Shown piece by piece: positions 1 to 10,334 of a stretch of DNA of 64,000 nucleotides (its first letter is position 1; each line of letters opens with the position of its first letter). Origin of the DNA: Pseudomonas sp. UFMG81 (GTDB taxonomy: Bacteria; Pseudomonadota; Gammaproteobacteria; Pseudomonadales; Pseudomonadaceae); contig NZ_JACAFQ010000008.1 of NCBI RefSeq assembly GCF_015354575.1, positions 176,209 through 240,208 of the forward strand, written 5' to 3'. Both the position numbers and the translations under genes were made by a program. The notes under the pieces were generated by a model that did no database searches, had not been told where the DNA came from, and saw only the letters and a program-made list of their open reading frames with translations.

Positions 1-57
1 GGCCAGGATGCTGACGCGCCGCAGCGACGCGGGGGGTTGGGTAAACATCATTGTCAT
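1..57 (-). CDS. 5' end of an unidentified protein (partial, runs off left edge)
   Basis: Reading the minus strand from position 57 gives an open frame MTMMFTQPPASLRRVSILA that continues past the window edge. In-frame ATG codons lie at 57, 51 and 48, so the start is uncertain, and no convincing Shine-Dalgarno sequence precedes any of them. Only 19 residues are visible, with a basic stretch followed by hydrophobic residues that could open a membrane segment, so the product cannot be named. It is transcribed in the same direction as the aldo/keto reductase gene downstream of it on that strand's far side. The reading frame itself could be fortuitous. Confidence 0.35.
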   Translation of the reverse strand, partial: MTMMFTQPPASLRRVSILA

Positions 58-136
58 TGTTCTTATAGGGTAGAGTGGTCAATCACCGGCTGGATCGTCT
101 TATTTTTTGGCGATTGTGTCTACCCCAATGCACGGC

Positions 137-235
137 GTCGCCTGCTTCGCGGGCAAGCCCGCTCCCACAGGTACCCCGCAGGCCTCGAGCGTAGTGAGAT
201 CCTGTGGGAGCGGGCTTGCCCGCGAAGCAGGCGAC
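137..235. repeat. REP pair, perfect 35-bp inverted copies
   Basis: Positions 137-171 and 201-235 are perfect reverse complements of 35 bp separated by 29 bp. Each arm holds the internal palindrome GCGGGCAAGCCCGC next to CTCCCACAGG, the hallmark of the P. putida REP family. The pair lies between the unidentified left-edge gene and the 3' end of the aldo/keto reductase gene and could form a large cruciform or transcript hairpin. Confidence 0.95.
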
Positions 236-247
236 ACAGGGCTCGGC

Positions 248-1288
248 TCAGGGCGCCGGATTGGGCTGCTCCTGATGAATCGCCTCGATCGCCGCCAGCA
301 GCTCGTCGCTCAAGTTCAGCGCCTGGCTATCGATGTTGCTCTGCAATTGCTCGACCGTGGTCGCGCCGATGATGTTGCTGGTCACGAACGGCTGCCGGGT
401 CACGAACGCCAGGGCCATCTGCGCAGGATCCAGCCCATGCGCTTGGGCCAGTTGCACATAACGGCTGCACGCCGCCACGGTTTGTGGGTTGGAGTAGCGG
501 GCGAAGCGGCTGAACAGGGTCAGGCGGGCATCTGCCGGGCGGGCGCCATTCTCGTACTTGCCCGAGAGCATGCCGAAGGCCAGCGGTGAGTAAGCCAGCA
601 GGCCGCACTGTTCGCGGATCGCCACTTCTGCCAGGCCCACTTCGAAACTGCGGTTGAGCAGGTTGTAGGGGTTCTGGATCGAAACCGCACGTGGCCAGCC
701 GCGGGTTTCGGCCAAATGCAGGAACTTCATGGTGCCCCACGGGGTTTCGTTGGACAGGCCGATATGGCGGATCTTGCCGGCGCGCACCTGTTCGTCGAGT
801 ACTTCCAGGGTTTCTTCCAGTGGGGTGAACAGGTCCTGGGGCAGGTGCTGGTAACCCAGCTTGCCGAAGAAGTTGGTACTGCGCTCGGGCCAGTGCAACT
901 GGTACAGGTCGATGCGGTCGGTCTGCAAGCGCGCAAGGCTTGCATCGAGTGCGGCAACGATGTGCTGGCGGTTGTGCTTGAGCTGGCCGTCGCGGATATG
1001 ACTGATGCCGTTGCCGGGGCCGGCGACCTTGCTGGCCAGCAACCAGTCGTCGCGGTCGCCGTTTTTCGCGAACCAGTTGCCGATGATGCGCTCGGTGGCG
1101 GCGTAGGTCTCTGGGCGCGGCGGCACCGGGTACATCTCGGCGGTGTCGATGAAATTGATGTTGCTGTCCTTGGCCAGGCGGATCTGGGCGAAGGCTTCGT
1201 CCTGGGTGTTCTGCTCGCCCCAGGTCATGGTGCCCAAGCACAGGGCGCTGACGTTGAGGTCGGTACGACCGAGCTTGCGGTATTCCAT
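248..1288 (-). CDS. tas: Tas-type NADP(H)-dependent aldo/keto reductase
   Basis: A 346-residue cytosolic aldo/keto reductase with an (alpha/beta)8 barrel. The start at 1288 (MEYRKLGRTDLN) is the usual family N-terminus; the frame stays open upstream but that extension has no homologous character. The catalytic tetrad is visible: Asp and Tyr in NFIDTAEMY, Lys in LLASKVAG and His in YQLHWPERS. The stretches AEMYPVPPRPET, NPYNLLNRSFEVGLAEV and LDPAQMALAFV match my memory of E. coli Tas closely. The physiological substrate is not known for the family. It is divergent from the rplM-rpsI operon. Fold and family are certain; function is by homology only. Confidence 0.93.
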   Translation of the reverse strand: MEYRKLGRTDLNVSALCLGTMTWGEQNTQDEAFAQIRLAKDSNINFIDTAEMYPVPPRPETYAATERIIGNWFAKNGDRDDWLLASKVAGPGNGISHIRDGQLKHNRQHIVAALDASLARLQTDRIDLYQLHWPERSTNFFGKLGYQHLPQDLFTPLEETLEVLDEQVRAGKIRHIGLSNETPWGTMKFLHLAETRGWPRAVSIQNPYNLLNRSFEVGLAEVAIREQCGLLAYSPLAFGMLSGKYENGARPADARLTLFSRFARYSNPQTVAACSRYVQLAQAHGLDPAQMALAFVTRQPFVTSNIIGATTVEQLQSNIDSQALNLSDELLAAIEAIHQEQPNPAP

Positions 1289-1473
1289 CGAAAGGACGCT
1301 CCTGGCAAAGAAGCCCATAAAAGCAGGTTGAAATTTTTCGCGCAATCTGGATAATTCTGCAGCTCTTCGCGTGGCGGAAGTGATGCACCACCACGCTAGA
1401 AGAACCTTTGTCGAACATTGGCGTGCCCGACCCGAGCCCCCAAAAGCGTCAGCGTTCGGCTGCGCGTTTGCCC

Positions 1474-1502
1474 TTGGCAAGCCGTGCACTATCCAGTAAG
1501 AT
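1474..1502 (+). promoter_or_regulatory. Predicted sigma-70 promoter of rplM-rpsI
   Basis: TTGGCA at 1474-1479 and TAAGAT at 1497-1502 are separated by 17 bp, a good housekeeping promoter placed 43 bp upstream of the rplM start codon. It lies in the spacer divergent from tas. Predicted from sequence only. Confidence 0.6.
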
Positions 1503-1545
1503 TCGCCGTCTATTTTTCGCTGGGCGGCCTCTGAGGCTTTAGAGA

Positions 1546-1974
1546 ATGAAAACTTTTACTGCTAAACCGGAAACAGTAAAGCGCGAGTGGTTCGTAGTCG
1601 ACGCCGCTGGTCAGACCCTGGGTCGTCTGGCTACCGAAATCGCTAGCCGCCTGCGTGGCAAGCACAAGCCAGAATACACCCCTCACGTTGACACCGGCGA
1701 CTACATCGTCGTCATCAACGCCGAGCAAATCCGTGTGACTGGTGCCAAGTCTTCCGACAAGATGTACTACTCCCACTCCGGCTTCCCGGGCGGTATCAAG
1801 GAAATCAACTTCGAGAAGTTGATCGCCAAGGCCCCTGAGCGTGTCATCGAAACCGCGGTCAAAGGCATGCTGCCGAAGAACCCGCTGGGTCGCGACATGT
1901 ACCGCAAGCTGAAAGTGTACGCGGGTGCTGCTCACCCACACACTGCTCAGCAGCCTCAAGAACTGAAGATCTAA
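1546..1974 (+). CDS. rplM: 50S ribosomal protein L13
   Basis: A 142-residue protein, the normal length of bacterial L13, starting [20 protein letters not shown]. It is an early-assembly protein of the large subunit that binds 23S rRNA. The family stretches [16 protein letters not shown] and [11 protein letters not shown] are present, as is the C-terminal [15 protein letters not shown]. It is followed 14 bp downstream by rpsI, the conserved rplM-rpsI pair, transcribed from the promoter predicted just upstream. Many T/C-ending highly used codons are typical of a ribosomal gene. Confidence 0.99.
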   Translation: MKTFTAKPETVKREWFVVDAAGQTLGRLATEIASRLRGKHKPEYTPHVDTGDYIVVINAEQIRVTGAKSSDKMYYSHSGFPGGIKEINFEKLIAKAPERVIETAVKGMLPKNPLGRDMYRKLKVYAGAAHPHTAQQPQELKI

Positions 1975-1988
1975 CGGGATAGTTCATT

Positions 1989-2381
1989 ATGTCGGCGACT
2001 CAAAACTACGGCACTGGCCGTCGCAAGACCGCAACCGCTCGCGTTTTCCTGCGTCCGGGTACCGGTAACATCTCCATCAACAACCGTTCTCTGGACGTGT
2101 TCTTCGGCCGCGAAACCGCTCGCATGGTTGTTCGCCAGCCGCTGGAACTGACCGAGACCGTTGAGAAGTTCGACATCTACGTCACCGTTTCCGGTGGTGG
2201 TGTCAGCGGTCAGGCCGGTGCGATCCGCCACGGTATCACCCGCGCCCTGATGGAATACGACGAAACCCTGCGTGGCGCTCTGCGTCGTGCTGGCTACGTC
2301 ACCCGCGACGCTCGTGAAGTCGAGCGTAAGAAAGTGGGTCTGCGTAAAGCGCGTAAGCGTCCTCAGTACTCCAAGCGTTAA
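1989..2381 (+). CDS. rpsI: 30S ribosomal protein S9
   Basis: A 130-residue S9 protein beginning [20 protein letters not shown]. The conserved C-terminal tail ends in [12 protein letters not shown], the basic extension that reaches the anticodon stem of P-site tRNA in the small subunit. It is second in the rplM-rpsI operon with 14 bp between genes. A strong intrinsic terminator begins 21 bp after its stop codon and closes the operon. Confidence 0.99.
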   Translation: MSATQNYGTGRRKTATARVFLRPGTGNISINNRSLDVFFGRETARMVVRQPLELTETVEKFDIYVTVSGGGVSGQAGAIRHGITRALMEYDETLRGALRRAGYVTRDAREVERKKVGLRKARKRPQYSKR

Positions 2382-2401
2382 TACCGCTTCGGCAGTCGAA
2401 G

Positions 2402-2433
2402 AAGCCCGGTTCCTCTGGAACCGGGCTTTTTTT
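2402..2433 (+). terminator. Intrinsic terminator of rplM-rpsI
   Basis: A perfect 12-bp stem (2402-2413 with 2417-2428), trinucleotide loop TCT and a T-run to 2433. It is the strongest simple terminator in this part of the window. Confidence 0.95.
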
Positions 2434-2720
2434 ATGTCTTGAACTAACCTGTCCTCTAGCGCCCTGCGCGGTTAGTTCGCTTGCTCAACTTCGCCTCACG
2501 GCTGCACCGGCTTCGAGCTCACCCCGCAGGCCACCGTCGGTGGCAACTTGTCGCATAGACGCAGATCAAGCAAAGCGAGGGTAGTGACCCGACGAGCGGG
2601 TAATCACCTTGTCAGTGTGTGGATTTGTTCCTTACCATTGCGACCACTTTTTAGTGCCACAGACACACCTAAGTAGATGCCTGTTCAAACAGGCCAAGCA
2701 AGCTGATGGGAGAGGACTGA
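2434..2720 (+). other. Spacer upstream of petA with several potential hairpins
   Basis: No plausible coding frame is seen. Two foldable segments are: GAACTAACC (2441-2449) pairing with GGTTAGTTC (2470-2478), enclosing GCGC-CCT-GCGC (2459-2469); and GGTAGTGACCCG with CGGGTAATCACC (about 2579-2608), imperfect. Both lie upstream of the predicted petA promoter at 2609-2638, so they may be DNA sites or part of a separate transcript rather than the petA leader. Confidence 0.4.
2609..2638 (+). promoter_or_regulatory. Predicted promoter of petABC
   Basis: TTGTCA (2609-2614) and TACCAT (2633-2638) with an 18-bp spacer, about 83 bp before the petA start codon. The match to sigma-70 consensus is moderate. 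Confidence 0.45.
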
Positions 2721-3314
2721 ATGAGCAATGACGGCGTCAACGCAGGCCGGCGCCGCTTCCTCGTAGCCGCGACATCCGTGGTCGGGGCAGCGGGGGCAGT
2801 GGGGGCTGCGGTACCGTTCGTGGGGTCATGGTTTCCCAGTGCCAAGGCGAAAGCCGCCGGTGCACCGGTGAAGGTCAATATCGCCAAGGTCGAGCCCGGC
2901 CAGCAGATGGTGGCCGAGTGGCGCGGCCAACCTGTATTCATCGTGCGGCGAACCGAAGAGATCCTCGGTAATCTTAAAAAAATCGCCGGCGAGCTTGCCG
3001 ATCCCGAGTCCAAGGCGTCGGTGCAACCCACCTACGTCGATCCGCAGAATCGCTCGATCAAGCCCGAGATCCTCATCCTGGTCGGCCTGTGCACCCACCT
3101 GGGCTGCTCGCCCACGTTCCGCCCCGAAGTCGCGCCCGCTGACCTGGGGCCCAAGTGGGTCGGTGGCTACTTCTGCCCGTGCCACGGTTCGCACTACGAC
3201 CTGGCTGGCCGCGTCTACAAGTCCCAGCCAGCGCCTCTCAACCTGCCAGTGCCACCGCACTCGTACGAGTCGGACGACCTCATCGTCATCGGCATCGACC
3301 AGGAGAAAGCATGA
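2721..3314 (+). CDS. petA: Ubiquinol-cytochrome c reductase, Rieske iron-sulfur subunit
   Basis: A 197-residue Rieske protein of the bc1 complex, transferring electrons from ubiquinol to cytochrome c1. The N-terminus carries a twin-arginine export signal (AGRRRFLVAATS) followed by a hydrophobic anchor (about residues 15-35). The two [2Fe-2S] ligand boxes CTHLGC and CPCHGSH are intact. A GGGAGAGG ribosome site precedes the ATG. Its stop overlaps the petB start region (ATGATG at 3311-3316), so petA and petB are translationally coupled. Confidence 0.98.
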   Translation: MSNDGVNAGRRRFLVAATSVVGAAGAVGAAVPFVGSWFPSAKAKAAGAPVKVNIAKVEPGQQMVAEWRGQPVFIVRRTEEILGNLKKIAGELADPESKASVQPTYVDPQNRSIKPEILILVGLCTHLGCSPTFRPEVAPADLGPKWVGGYFCPCHGSHYDLAGRVYKSQPAPLNLPVPPHSYESDDLIVIGIDQEKA

Positions 3315-4525
3315 TGAGCAAGTTCATGGAGTGGATCGATGCGCGCTTCCCCGCGACGAAGATGTGGGAAGACCATCTGAGCAAGTACTACGCGCCCAAG
3401 AACTTCAACTTCCTGTACTTCTTCGGCTCGCTGGCCCTGCTGGTGCTGGTCAACCAGATCGTCACCGGTGTGTGGCTGACCATGAGCTTCACCCCCTCGG
3501 CGGAAGAGGCGTTCGCCTCGGTCGAGTACATCATGCGCGACGTCGAGTACGGCTGGATCCTGCGCTACCTGCACTCCACCGGCGCCTCGGCGTTCTTCAT
3601 CGTGGTGTACCTGCACATGTTCCGCGGCCTGCTGTACGGCTCCTACCAGAAGCCGCGCGAGCTGGTCTGGCTGTTCGGCATGCTGATCTACCTGGCGCTG
3701 ATGGCCGAAGCGTTCATGGGCTACCTGCTGCCGTGGGGGCAGATGTCGTACTGGGGCGCCCAGGTGATCATCTCGCTGTTTGGTGCGATCCCGGTCATCG
3801 GGGGTGACCTGACCCAGTGGATTCGTGGCGACTACCTGATCTCCGGCATCACCCTGAACCGCTTCTTCGCCCTGCATGTGGTGGCCCTGCCGATCGTGAT
3901 TCTCGGCCTGGTGGTGCTGCACATCCTGGCGCTGCACGAGGTGGGTTCGAACAACCCCGATGGTGTCGACATCAAGAAGAAAAAGGACGAGAACGGCATC
4001 CCGCTGGACGGCATCCCCTTCCACCCGTACTACACCGTCAAGGATATCGCCGGCGTAGTGGTGTTCCTCTTCGTGTTCTGTGCCGTGGTGTTCTTCTTCC
4101 CGGAAATGGGTGGTTACTTCCTGGAAAAACCGAACTTCGAGCAGGCTAACGCCTTCAAGACGCCTGAGCATATCGCCCCGGTGTGGTACTTCACGCCGTT
4201 CTACGCGATCTTGCGTGCGGTGCCCGACAAGCTGTTCGGCGTCATCGCCATGGGCGCCGCGATCGCCGTGCTGTTCGTGTTGCCCTGGCTCGACCGTAGC
4301 CCAGTGCGCTCCATGCGCTACAAGGGCTGGATGAGCAAGATCTGGCTGCTGGTGTTCTGCGTGGCCTTCGTCATTCTCGGTGTGCTGGGCGTGCTGGCGC
4401 CGACGCCGGGGCGTACCTTGCTGTCGCAGGTGTGCACGGTGCTGTACTTCGCCTACTTCCTGCTGATGCCGTTCTACACAAGGCTCGAGAAGACCAAACC
4501 GGTTCCGGAAAGGGTGACTGGCTGA
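3314..4525 (+). CDS. petB: Ubiquinol-cytochrome c reductase, cytochrome b subunit
   Basis: A 403-residue integral membrane protein with about eight transmembrane helices, the quinol-oxidising and quinone-reducing core of the bc1 complex. Haem-ligand histidine pairs are visible in helix B (YLHSTGASAFFIVVYLHMF) and helix D (ALHVVALPIVILGLVVLHI). The Qo-site motif is present as PVWYFTPFYAILR, the PEWY equivalent with Val for Glu. An alternative in-frame ATG lies one codon upstream at 3311. The stop overlaps the petC start as TGATG. Confidence 0.98.
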   Translation: MSKFMEWIDARFPATKMWEDHLSKYYAPKNFNFLYFFGSLALLVLVNQIVTGVWLTMSFTPSAEEAFASVEYIMRDVEYGWILRYLHSTGASAFFIVVYLHMFRGLLYGSYQKPRELVWLFGMLIYLALMAEAFMGYLLPWGQMSYWGAQVIISLFGAIPVIGGDLTQWIRGDYLISGITLNRFFALHVVALPIVILGLVVLHILALHEVGSNNPDGVDIKKKKDENGIPLDGIPFHPYYTVKDIAGVVVFLFVFCAVVFFFPEMGGYFLEKPNFEQANAFKTPEHIAPVWYFTPFYAILRAVPDKLFGVIAMGAAIAVLFVLPWLDRSPVRSMRYKGWMSKIWLLVFCVAFVILGVLGVLAPTPGRTLLSQVCTVLYFAYFLLMPFYTRLEKTKPVPERVTG

Positions 4526-5304
4526 TGAAAAAGTTTATTGCAGTATGCTTGCTGGCACTGATGCCGGGGCTTTCTTTCGCTGCCGAGCATAGCCTGGAGC
4601 TGGACAAGGTCGACGTCGACCTCACTGACAAGGCTGCCCTGCAGGACGGGGCGCGCACCTTCGCCAACTATTGCATGGGGTGCCACAGCGCCAAGTTCCA
4701 GCGTTATGAGCGGGTGGCCGATGACTTGGGGATCCCCCATGAATTGATGCTCGAGAACCTGGTGTTCACCGGTGCCAAGATCGGTGACCACATGAAGATC
4801 GGCATGCAGCCCAACGATGCCAAGACCTGGTTCGGTGCGGCGCCGCCCGACCTGACGCTGGTGGCCCGGGTGCGCGGCAATGACTGGTTGTACACCTACC
4901 TGCGCAGCTTCTACGAGGACCCATCGCGCCCCTACCGGGTGAACAACAAGGTGTTCCCCAACGTGGGTATGCCTAACGTGCTGGTGGGCTTGCAGGGCAA
5001 CCAGGTGATTGGTTGCAAGCAGGTGCAGACCGTGGTCGATGGCAAGAAGCAATTCGACCCCCTGACCGGCAGCCCGCTGACCCATGAAGCATGCGACCAG
5101 CTGACCGTCGAGGAGAAATCCGGTACCCTGACGCCCGAGCAGTTCGACGAGAAGGTCAAGAACCTGGTGACCTTCCTGGCCTATTCGGCCAACCCGGTCA
5201 AACTGGAAAGCCAGCGCATCGGTACCTATGTGCTTCTGTACCTGGCTTTCTTCTTCGTGTTCGCCTACTTGCTCAAGCGCGAATACTGGAAGGACGTGCA
5301 CTGA
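4525..5304 (+). CDS. petC: Ubiquinol-cytochrome c reductase, cytochrome c1 subunit
   Basis: A 259-residue membrane-anchored c-type cytochrome. A Sec signal peptide (MKKFIAVCLLALMPGLSFA) leads to the mature periplasmic domain with one haem motif CMGCH and the downstream methionine-ligand region (MPNVLVGLQG). A C-terminal helix (YVLLYLAFFFVFAYLL) anchors it. The start overlaps the petB stop by one base. A very stable terminator follows 24 bp after the stop, ending the petABC operon. Confidence 0.98.
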   Translation: MKKFIAVCLLALMPGLSFAAEHSLELDKVDVDLTDKAALQDGARTFANYCMGCHSAKFQRYERVADDLGIPHELMLENLVFTGAKIGDHMKIGMQPNDAKTWFGAAPPDLTLVARVRGNDWLYTYLRSFYEDPSRPYRVNNKVFPNVGMPNVLVGLQGNQVIGCKQVQTVVDGKKQFDPLTGSPLTHEACDQLTVEEKSGTLTPEQFDEKVKNLVTFLAYSANPVKLESQRIGTYVLLYLAFFFVFAYLLKREYWKDVH

Positions 5305-5328
5305 TCACGCAGTAGTTTCTGGTTGTTG

Positions 5329-5380
5329 AACGCGCCCGGGGCGCCTTGGCAATACTGCCAGGGCGCCCCGGGCGCGTTTT
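5329..5380 (+). terminator. Long GC-rich terminator after petC
   Basis: A 17-bp perfect stem (5329-5345 with 5362-5378) enclosing a smaller GGCA/TGCC stem, followed by TTTT. It separates petABC from sspAB. Confidence 0.9.
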
Positions 5381-5421
5381 CATTTACCGTTTTACAAGCA
5401 TCCCGTGCGAGGAGGCGCTAC

Positions 5422-6045
5422 ATGGGCGCAACCAACAGGTTAGCCTGCTATTCCGACCCCGCTGATCACTACTCCCATCGGGTACGCCTGGTGCTCGCCG
5501 AGAAAGGCGTCACCGTGCAGATCATCGACGTCGACGCCAAACGCCTGCCGCCCAAGCTGGTCGAAGTGAACCCCTATGGCAGCCTGCCGACCCTGGTCGA
5601 TCGCGACCTGGCGCTGTACGAATCGACTGTGGTGATGGAGTATCTCGATGAGCGCTACCCCCATCCGCCGCTGATGCCGGTCTATCCGGTGGCCCGTGGC
5701 AATAGCCGCTTGCTGATGCACCGCATCCAGCGTGACTGGTGCTCGCTGGCCGACACCGTACTCGATCCACGCAGCAGCGACGCGGCACGCAGCCAGGCAC
5801 GCAAGGAGCTGCGCGAGAGCCTTACCGGCGTAGCACCGCTGTTCGGTGAGATGGCCTGCTTCATGAGCGAGGAGCAAAGCCTGGTCGATTGCTGTCTACT
5901 GCCCATCCTCTGGCGTTTGCCGGTGATGGGGATCGAATTGCCGCGGCAGGCCAAGCCGCTGCTGGACTACATGGAGCGACAGTTCGCCCGCGAGCCTTTC
6001 CAGGCGAGCCTGTCCGCTGCCGAACGTGAAATGCGCAAGGTTTGA
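5422..6045 (+). CDS. sspA: Stringent starvation protein A
   Basis: A 207-residue GST-fold protein that binds RNA polymerase and affects stationary-phase and stress transcription in gamma-proteobacteria. The thioredoxin-like N-terminal domain contains the SspA signature [22 protein letters not shown], with [18 protein letters not shown] after it; the C-terminal helical domain ends at MRKV. The ATG at 5422 is chosen because of the GAGGAG ribosome site just upstream. It is followed by sspB in the usual arrangement. A 17-bp tandem duplication covers its last four codons and stop. Confidence 0.97.
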   Translation: MGATNRLACYSDPADHYSHRVRLVLAEKGVTVQIIDVDAKRLPPKLVEVNPYGSLPTLVDRDLALYESTVVMEYLDERYPHPPLMPVYPVARGNSRLLMHRIQRDWCSLADTVLDPRSSDAARSQARKELRESLTGVAPLFGEMACFMSEEQSLVDCCLLPILWRLPVMGIELPRQAKPLLDYMERQFAREPFQASLSAAEREMRKV

Positions 6046-6064
6046 TAATGCGCAAGGTTTAATA
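6031..6064 (+). repeat. 17-bp tandem duplication at the sspA-sspB junction
   Basis: ATGCGCAAGGTTTGATA at 6031-6047 is repeated at 6048-6064 with one change (G to A). The first copy encodes the final MRKV-stop of SspA and the second again reads Met-Arg-Lys-Val-stop. The second copy ends within the sspB ribosome-binding AAGGAG. Confidence 0.9.
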
Positions 6065-6075
6065 AGGAGCCGTTG

Positions 6076-6507
6076 ATGAACTCCAGTCGCCCCTACATGG
6101 TTCGCGCGCTGTACGAGTGGATCGTCGACAACGATTGCACGCCCCATATGCTGGTCAATGCCGAGTATTCCGGTGTCCAGGTGCCCGATGGCTTTGCCAG
6201 CGATGGCCAGATCGTCCTGAACATGTCCCCCAGTGCCGTGCGCAACCTGCACATGGACAACGAGGCGGTGAGCTTCGAGGCGCGCTTTGGTGGCGTATCC
6301 CGTTCGCTCTACGTGCCGACAGGCGCGATCCTGGGGGTCTACGCCCGGGAGAATGGCCAGGGCATGGTCTTCGAGCTGGAGTCGCCGATCGACGATGAGG
6401 ACGATCTGCAGGATGACGGTGTCGAGCCGGATGACGACGGCCCGCCACAAGGCGGTGGGCAGCCGCCGCGCCCCAGTGGTCGACCCAGCCTCAAGGTGGT
6501 CAAGTAA
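6076..6507 (+). CDS. sspB: ClpXP protease specificity-enhancing factor SspB
   Basis: A 143-residue adaptor that delivers ssrA-tagged proteins to ClpXP. The N-terminal substrate-binding domain spans about residues 1-110 (RPYMVRALYEWIVDNDCTPH onwards). It is followed by an acidic then proline/glycine-rich linker and the C-terminal ClpX-binding tail RPSLKVVK. AAGGAG precedes the ATG; a TTG codon immediately upstream is in frame but less likely. It forms an operon with sspA and ends in a bidirectional terminator. Confidence 0.97.
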   Translation: MNSSRPYMVRALYEWIVDNDCTPHMLVNAEYSGVQVPDGFASDGQIVLNMSPSAVRNLHMDNEAVSFEARFGGVSRSLYVPTGAILGVYARENGQGMVFELESPIDDEDDLQDDGVEPDDDGPPQGGGQPPRPSGRPSLKVVK

Positions 6508-6508
6508 C

Positions 6509-6540
6509 AAAAAAGGCGATCCGAGTGGATCGCCTTTTTT
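6509..6540. terminator. Bidirectional terminator between sspB and a lipoprotein gene
   Basis: A 14-bp perfect stem (6509-6522 with 6527-6540), loop GAGT, with A-run and T-run on opposite sides, so it can end sspB on the plus strand and the converging small lipoprotein gene on the minus strand. Confidence 0.93.
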
Positions 6541-6557
6541 GTTGCTGCCGTTCGCGC

Positions 6558-6776
6558 TTACAAGTCCTTGATGCTCTGCACCTGGTCCTTGTTGATGCGG
6601 TTCTGCTTGCCGTCGAGTTGCTTGAACTCGTAGAAGCCCGAGTTGCGGTCGAAGTGCGGCGTGTCGAGGGTCTGCAGTTCGCGACCGTCGTTGAGGGTGA
6701 TGATGCTCGGGCTGGAGCAGCCGGCCAGGGCGGCGAAGGCGCCGATCAGCAGGGTGGGGAGCAGGTACTTCTTCAT
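6558..6776 (-). CDS. YgdI/YgdR-type small lipoprotein (DUF903)
   Basis: A 72-residue lipoprotein. The start at 6776 gives a short signal peptide with lipobox LAGC (MKKYLLPTLLIGAFAALAGC), followed by the family core (SIITLNDGRELQTLDTPHFD and GFYEFKQLDGKQNRINKDQV), a small SH3-like beta barrel. A longer upstream frame exists but lacks any signal. Members are membrane-anchored with no established function. It lies downstream of dolP on the same strand, with a REP-like hairpin between them, and ends at the bidirectional terminator. Confidence 0.88.
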   Translation of the reverse strand: MKKYLLPTLLIGAFAALAGCSSPSIITLNDGRELQTLDTPHFDRNSGFYEFKQLDGKQNRINKDQVQSIKDL

Positions 6777-6829
6777 GGTGTTTCCTGGCATTTCAAGGGT
6801 TGGAAATCGTTGTTGTCTGTCATGGCCTC

Positions 6830-6884
6830 TTCGCCGGCAAGCCCAGCTCCTACGGCGTTTGTAGGAGTCGGCCTTGCCGGTGAA
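6830..6884. repeat. Degenerate REP-like inverted repeat
   Basis: Imperfect arms around 6831-6853 and 6861-6883 (GCCGGCAAGC...GCTCCTAC facing GTAGGAG...CTTGCCGG), immediately after the dolP stop codon. It probably folds into a transcript hairpin. Confidence 0.7.
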
Positions 6885-6888
6885 CCGG

Positions 6889-8516
<1,628 letters not shown>

Positions 8517-8517
<1 letters not shown>

Positions 8518-10334
8518 CAGCGTGGGGTGTCCGGCAGGCGCTTGACCTGGCCGCCGGAGAACTCGGCCCAGGGCAGTTGGCGCTCGACACGCTGTGCGGC
8601 GTTGATGCTCAGGCTGCCGGACAGGCCCTCGATGCGGTTGCCGGGCAGTGCTTTGAGCTGGCCGAGGCGTGGCGCCAGGCTGTAGGCGTCGACGCCCATG
8701 GCATACAGGCGGCCGAGGCTGCCGGCGGCCTGTGGCCACTGTTGCACCACCTGCTGGCGCAGGCTGTTGGTGTTGTCCAGCAGCCACGGGGTTTCGCAGA
8801 AGCGGATGCCGTTCATGTCGTTGTACTGGTTGACGTCGCCGCTGGCGCTGTACAGGTTGGAGGTGGCGTACACCGGCACGTCACCGGCGTACTGGAAGTT
8901 CAGCGTTGGCTTGATCTGCTGGGCCTGTTGCGGGGTAGCGGCGAGGAAGATGAAGTCGATGTCCTGGCGACGCGACGGTTGCGCGGCGATGTCACCACCG
9001 ACGGTGCTTTGCAGGCTCTTGGCCCGGCCTTCGCTCTGGCGCAGCTGGAACAGGTCGGCGATCTGCTGGGCGAGGGCGACCGGCTGGGCGATGCGCTCGG
9101 CGGCCAGCAGGGTGCCGCCGTTGGCTTCCCAGTCCTGGCGGAACGCGGCGAGGACGCGATCGCCCCATTCGCCGCGCGGTACCAACGCGACTGCGCGGAC
9201 CTTGCCGTCGGCGCGGGCGCGACGGGCGACTTCGCGCGCTTCGTCTTCAGCCGCGAGGCCGAACTGGAACAGCTGTGGCGGTGCTTTCTGGCCGGCGTCG
9301 GCGTAGTTCAGGGCCAGGGTGGTGATGGGCAGCTGTGGGTAGTCCGCAAGCTTTTTCACCAGCGGTTTTTCCAGTGGGCCGACCACCAGTTGCACGCCGG
9401 CAGCCTGGGCCTGGCGATAGAAGTCATCGAGCGAGGTGATGCGCGAGCTGTCGAATACCTGCACCGCTGGGGCCGGTTGACCGCCTTGCTGGGCCTGGAA
9501 GTGGGCAGCCATGAAACCGTCGCGCAGGGCGCGGGCGACGCCGGCCAGCTGGCCTTCCTGGGGCAGCAGCAGGGCGATCTTGGTCAGCGGTTGGCTGGCC
9601 AGCTCTTTAAGCTTGGTGAGGGCCAGCGGCAGTTGCTGGGCGGCTGGGTGATCGGGGTGCTGTTTTTTCCAGGTGTCGATGGCGGCCTGTTGCTGCTCCA
9701 GGGTGCCGGCGCTCTTCACCGCCAAGGCCAGGCTGGTCCAGCCGGCGAGGGTTTCATTGTTGCTCGGCTGTTGCAGTTGCTCGGCCGGCAGCGCGGCGAC
9801 CAGCGCCCAGATCAAGTCGTTGTTGGCGGCGGCGGCCTGGCCGCTGAGCAGGGGTGCGAGCAGCACGCGCTGCTGGGCGGCGGCCAGCGCCTGGCCATCG
9901 GCTTCGAGGGCGGCGGCGTGGACGTTGTAGGTGCGCGCTTGCTGCTGTTCCGGTAGCTCGCCGACGCGTTGCAGGCTCGGGTGGGCGAGGGCGGTCAGCG
10001 CGGCCTTGGGCTGGTTGCGGCTCATGGCCAGTTCTGCGGCCAGGGTGGAGGCGAACACTTGCTGGGCGGGCTTGAGCGAATCCAGCGGGACCTGCTCGAG
10101 GATGCGCGCCGAGCGTGGGAAGTCCTTCTGCTTGTACGCCAGGTCCGCGGCGCTCAGGCGCAGCAGCGCCGCGTCTTCGGCGGACTTGCTGGTGGCTGCC
10201 TTGTCGAGCAGCTGCTCGATGCTGGCATCCGGGGTGCGCGGCAGTTCGCCCAGGCTGGATGAGGGCGAGCTGGCGCAGGCTGCCAGCAGGGCGGCGAGGC
10301 AGAGGGCTGTGAACAGCCGCAGGCAAGCGATCAT
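8517..10334 (-). CDS. lpoA: LpoA-type outer-membrane lipoprotein, penicillin-binding protein activator
   Basis: A 605-residue lipoprotein with lipobox LLAAC at about residues 16-20. The N-terminal half (to about residue 250) is alanine/glutamine-rich and helical, consistent with TPR repeats. The C-terminal half (ITKIALLLPQEGQLAGVARA onwards) is a periplasmic-binding-protein fold. In E. coli LpoA spans the periplasm to stimulate PBP1A. Pseudomonas is usually credited with LpoP for PBP1b, so the exact partner here is inferred. It leads the lpoA-yraN-gmhA-dolP run and is divergent from rsmI. Confidence 0.87.

Noticed and set aside
1289..1489. Longer start for the tas gene (extra 67 codons)
   Set aside because: The extension has no similarity to the family and covers the divergent rplM promoter; MEYRKLGRTDLN at 1288 is the normal N-terminus.
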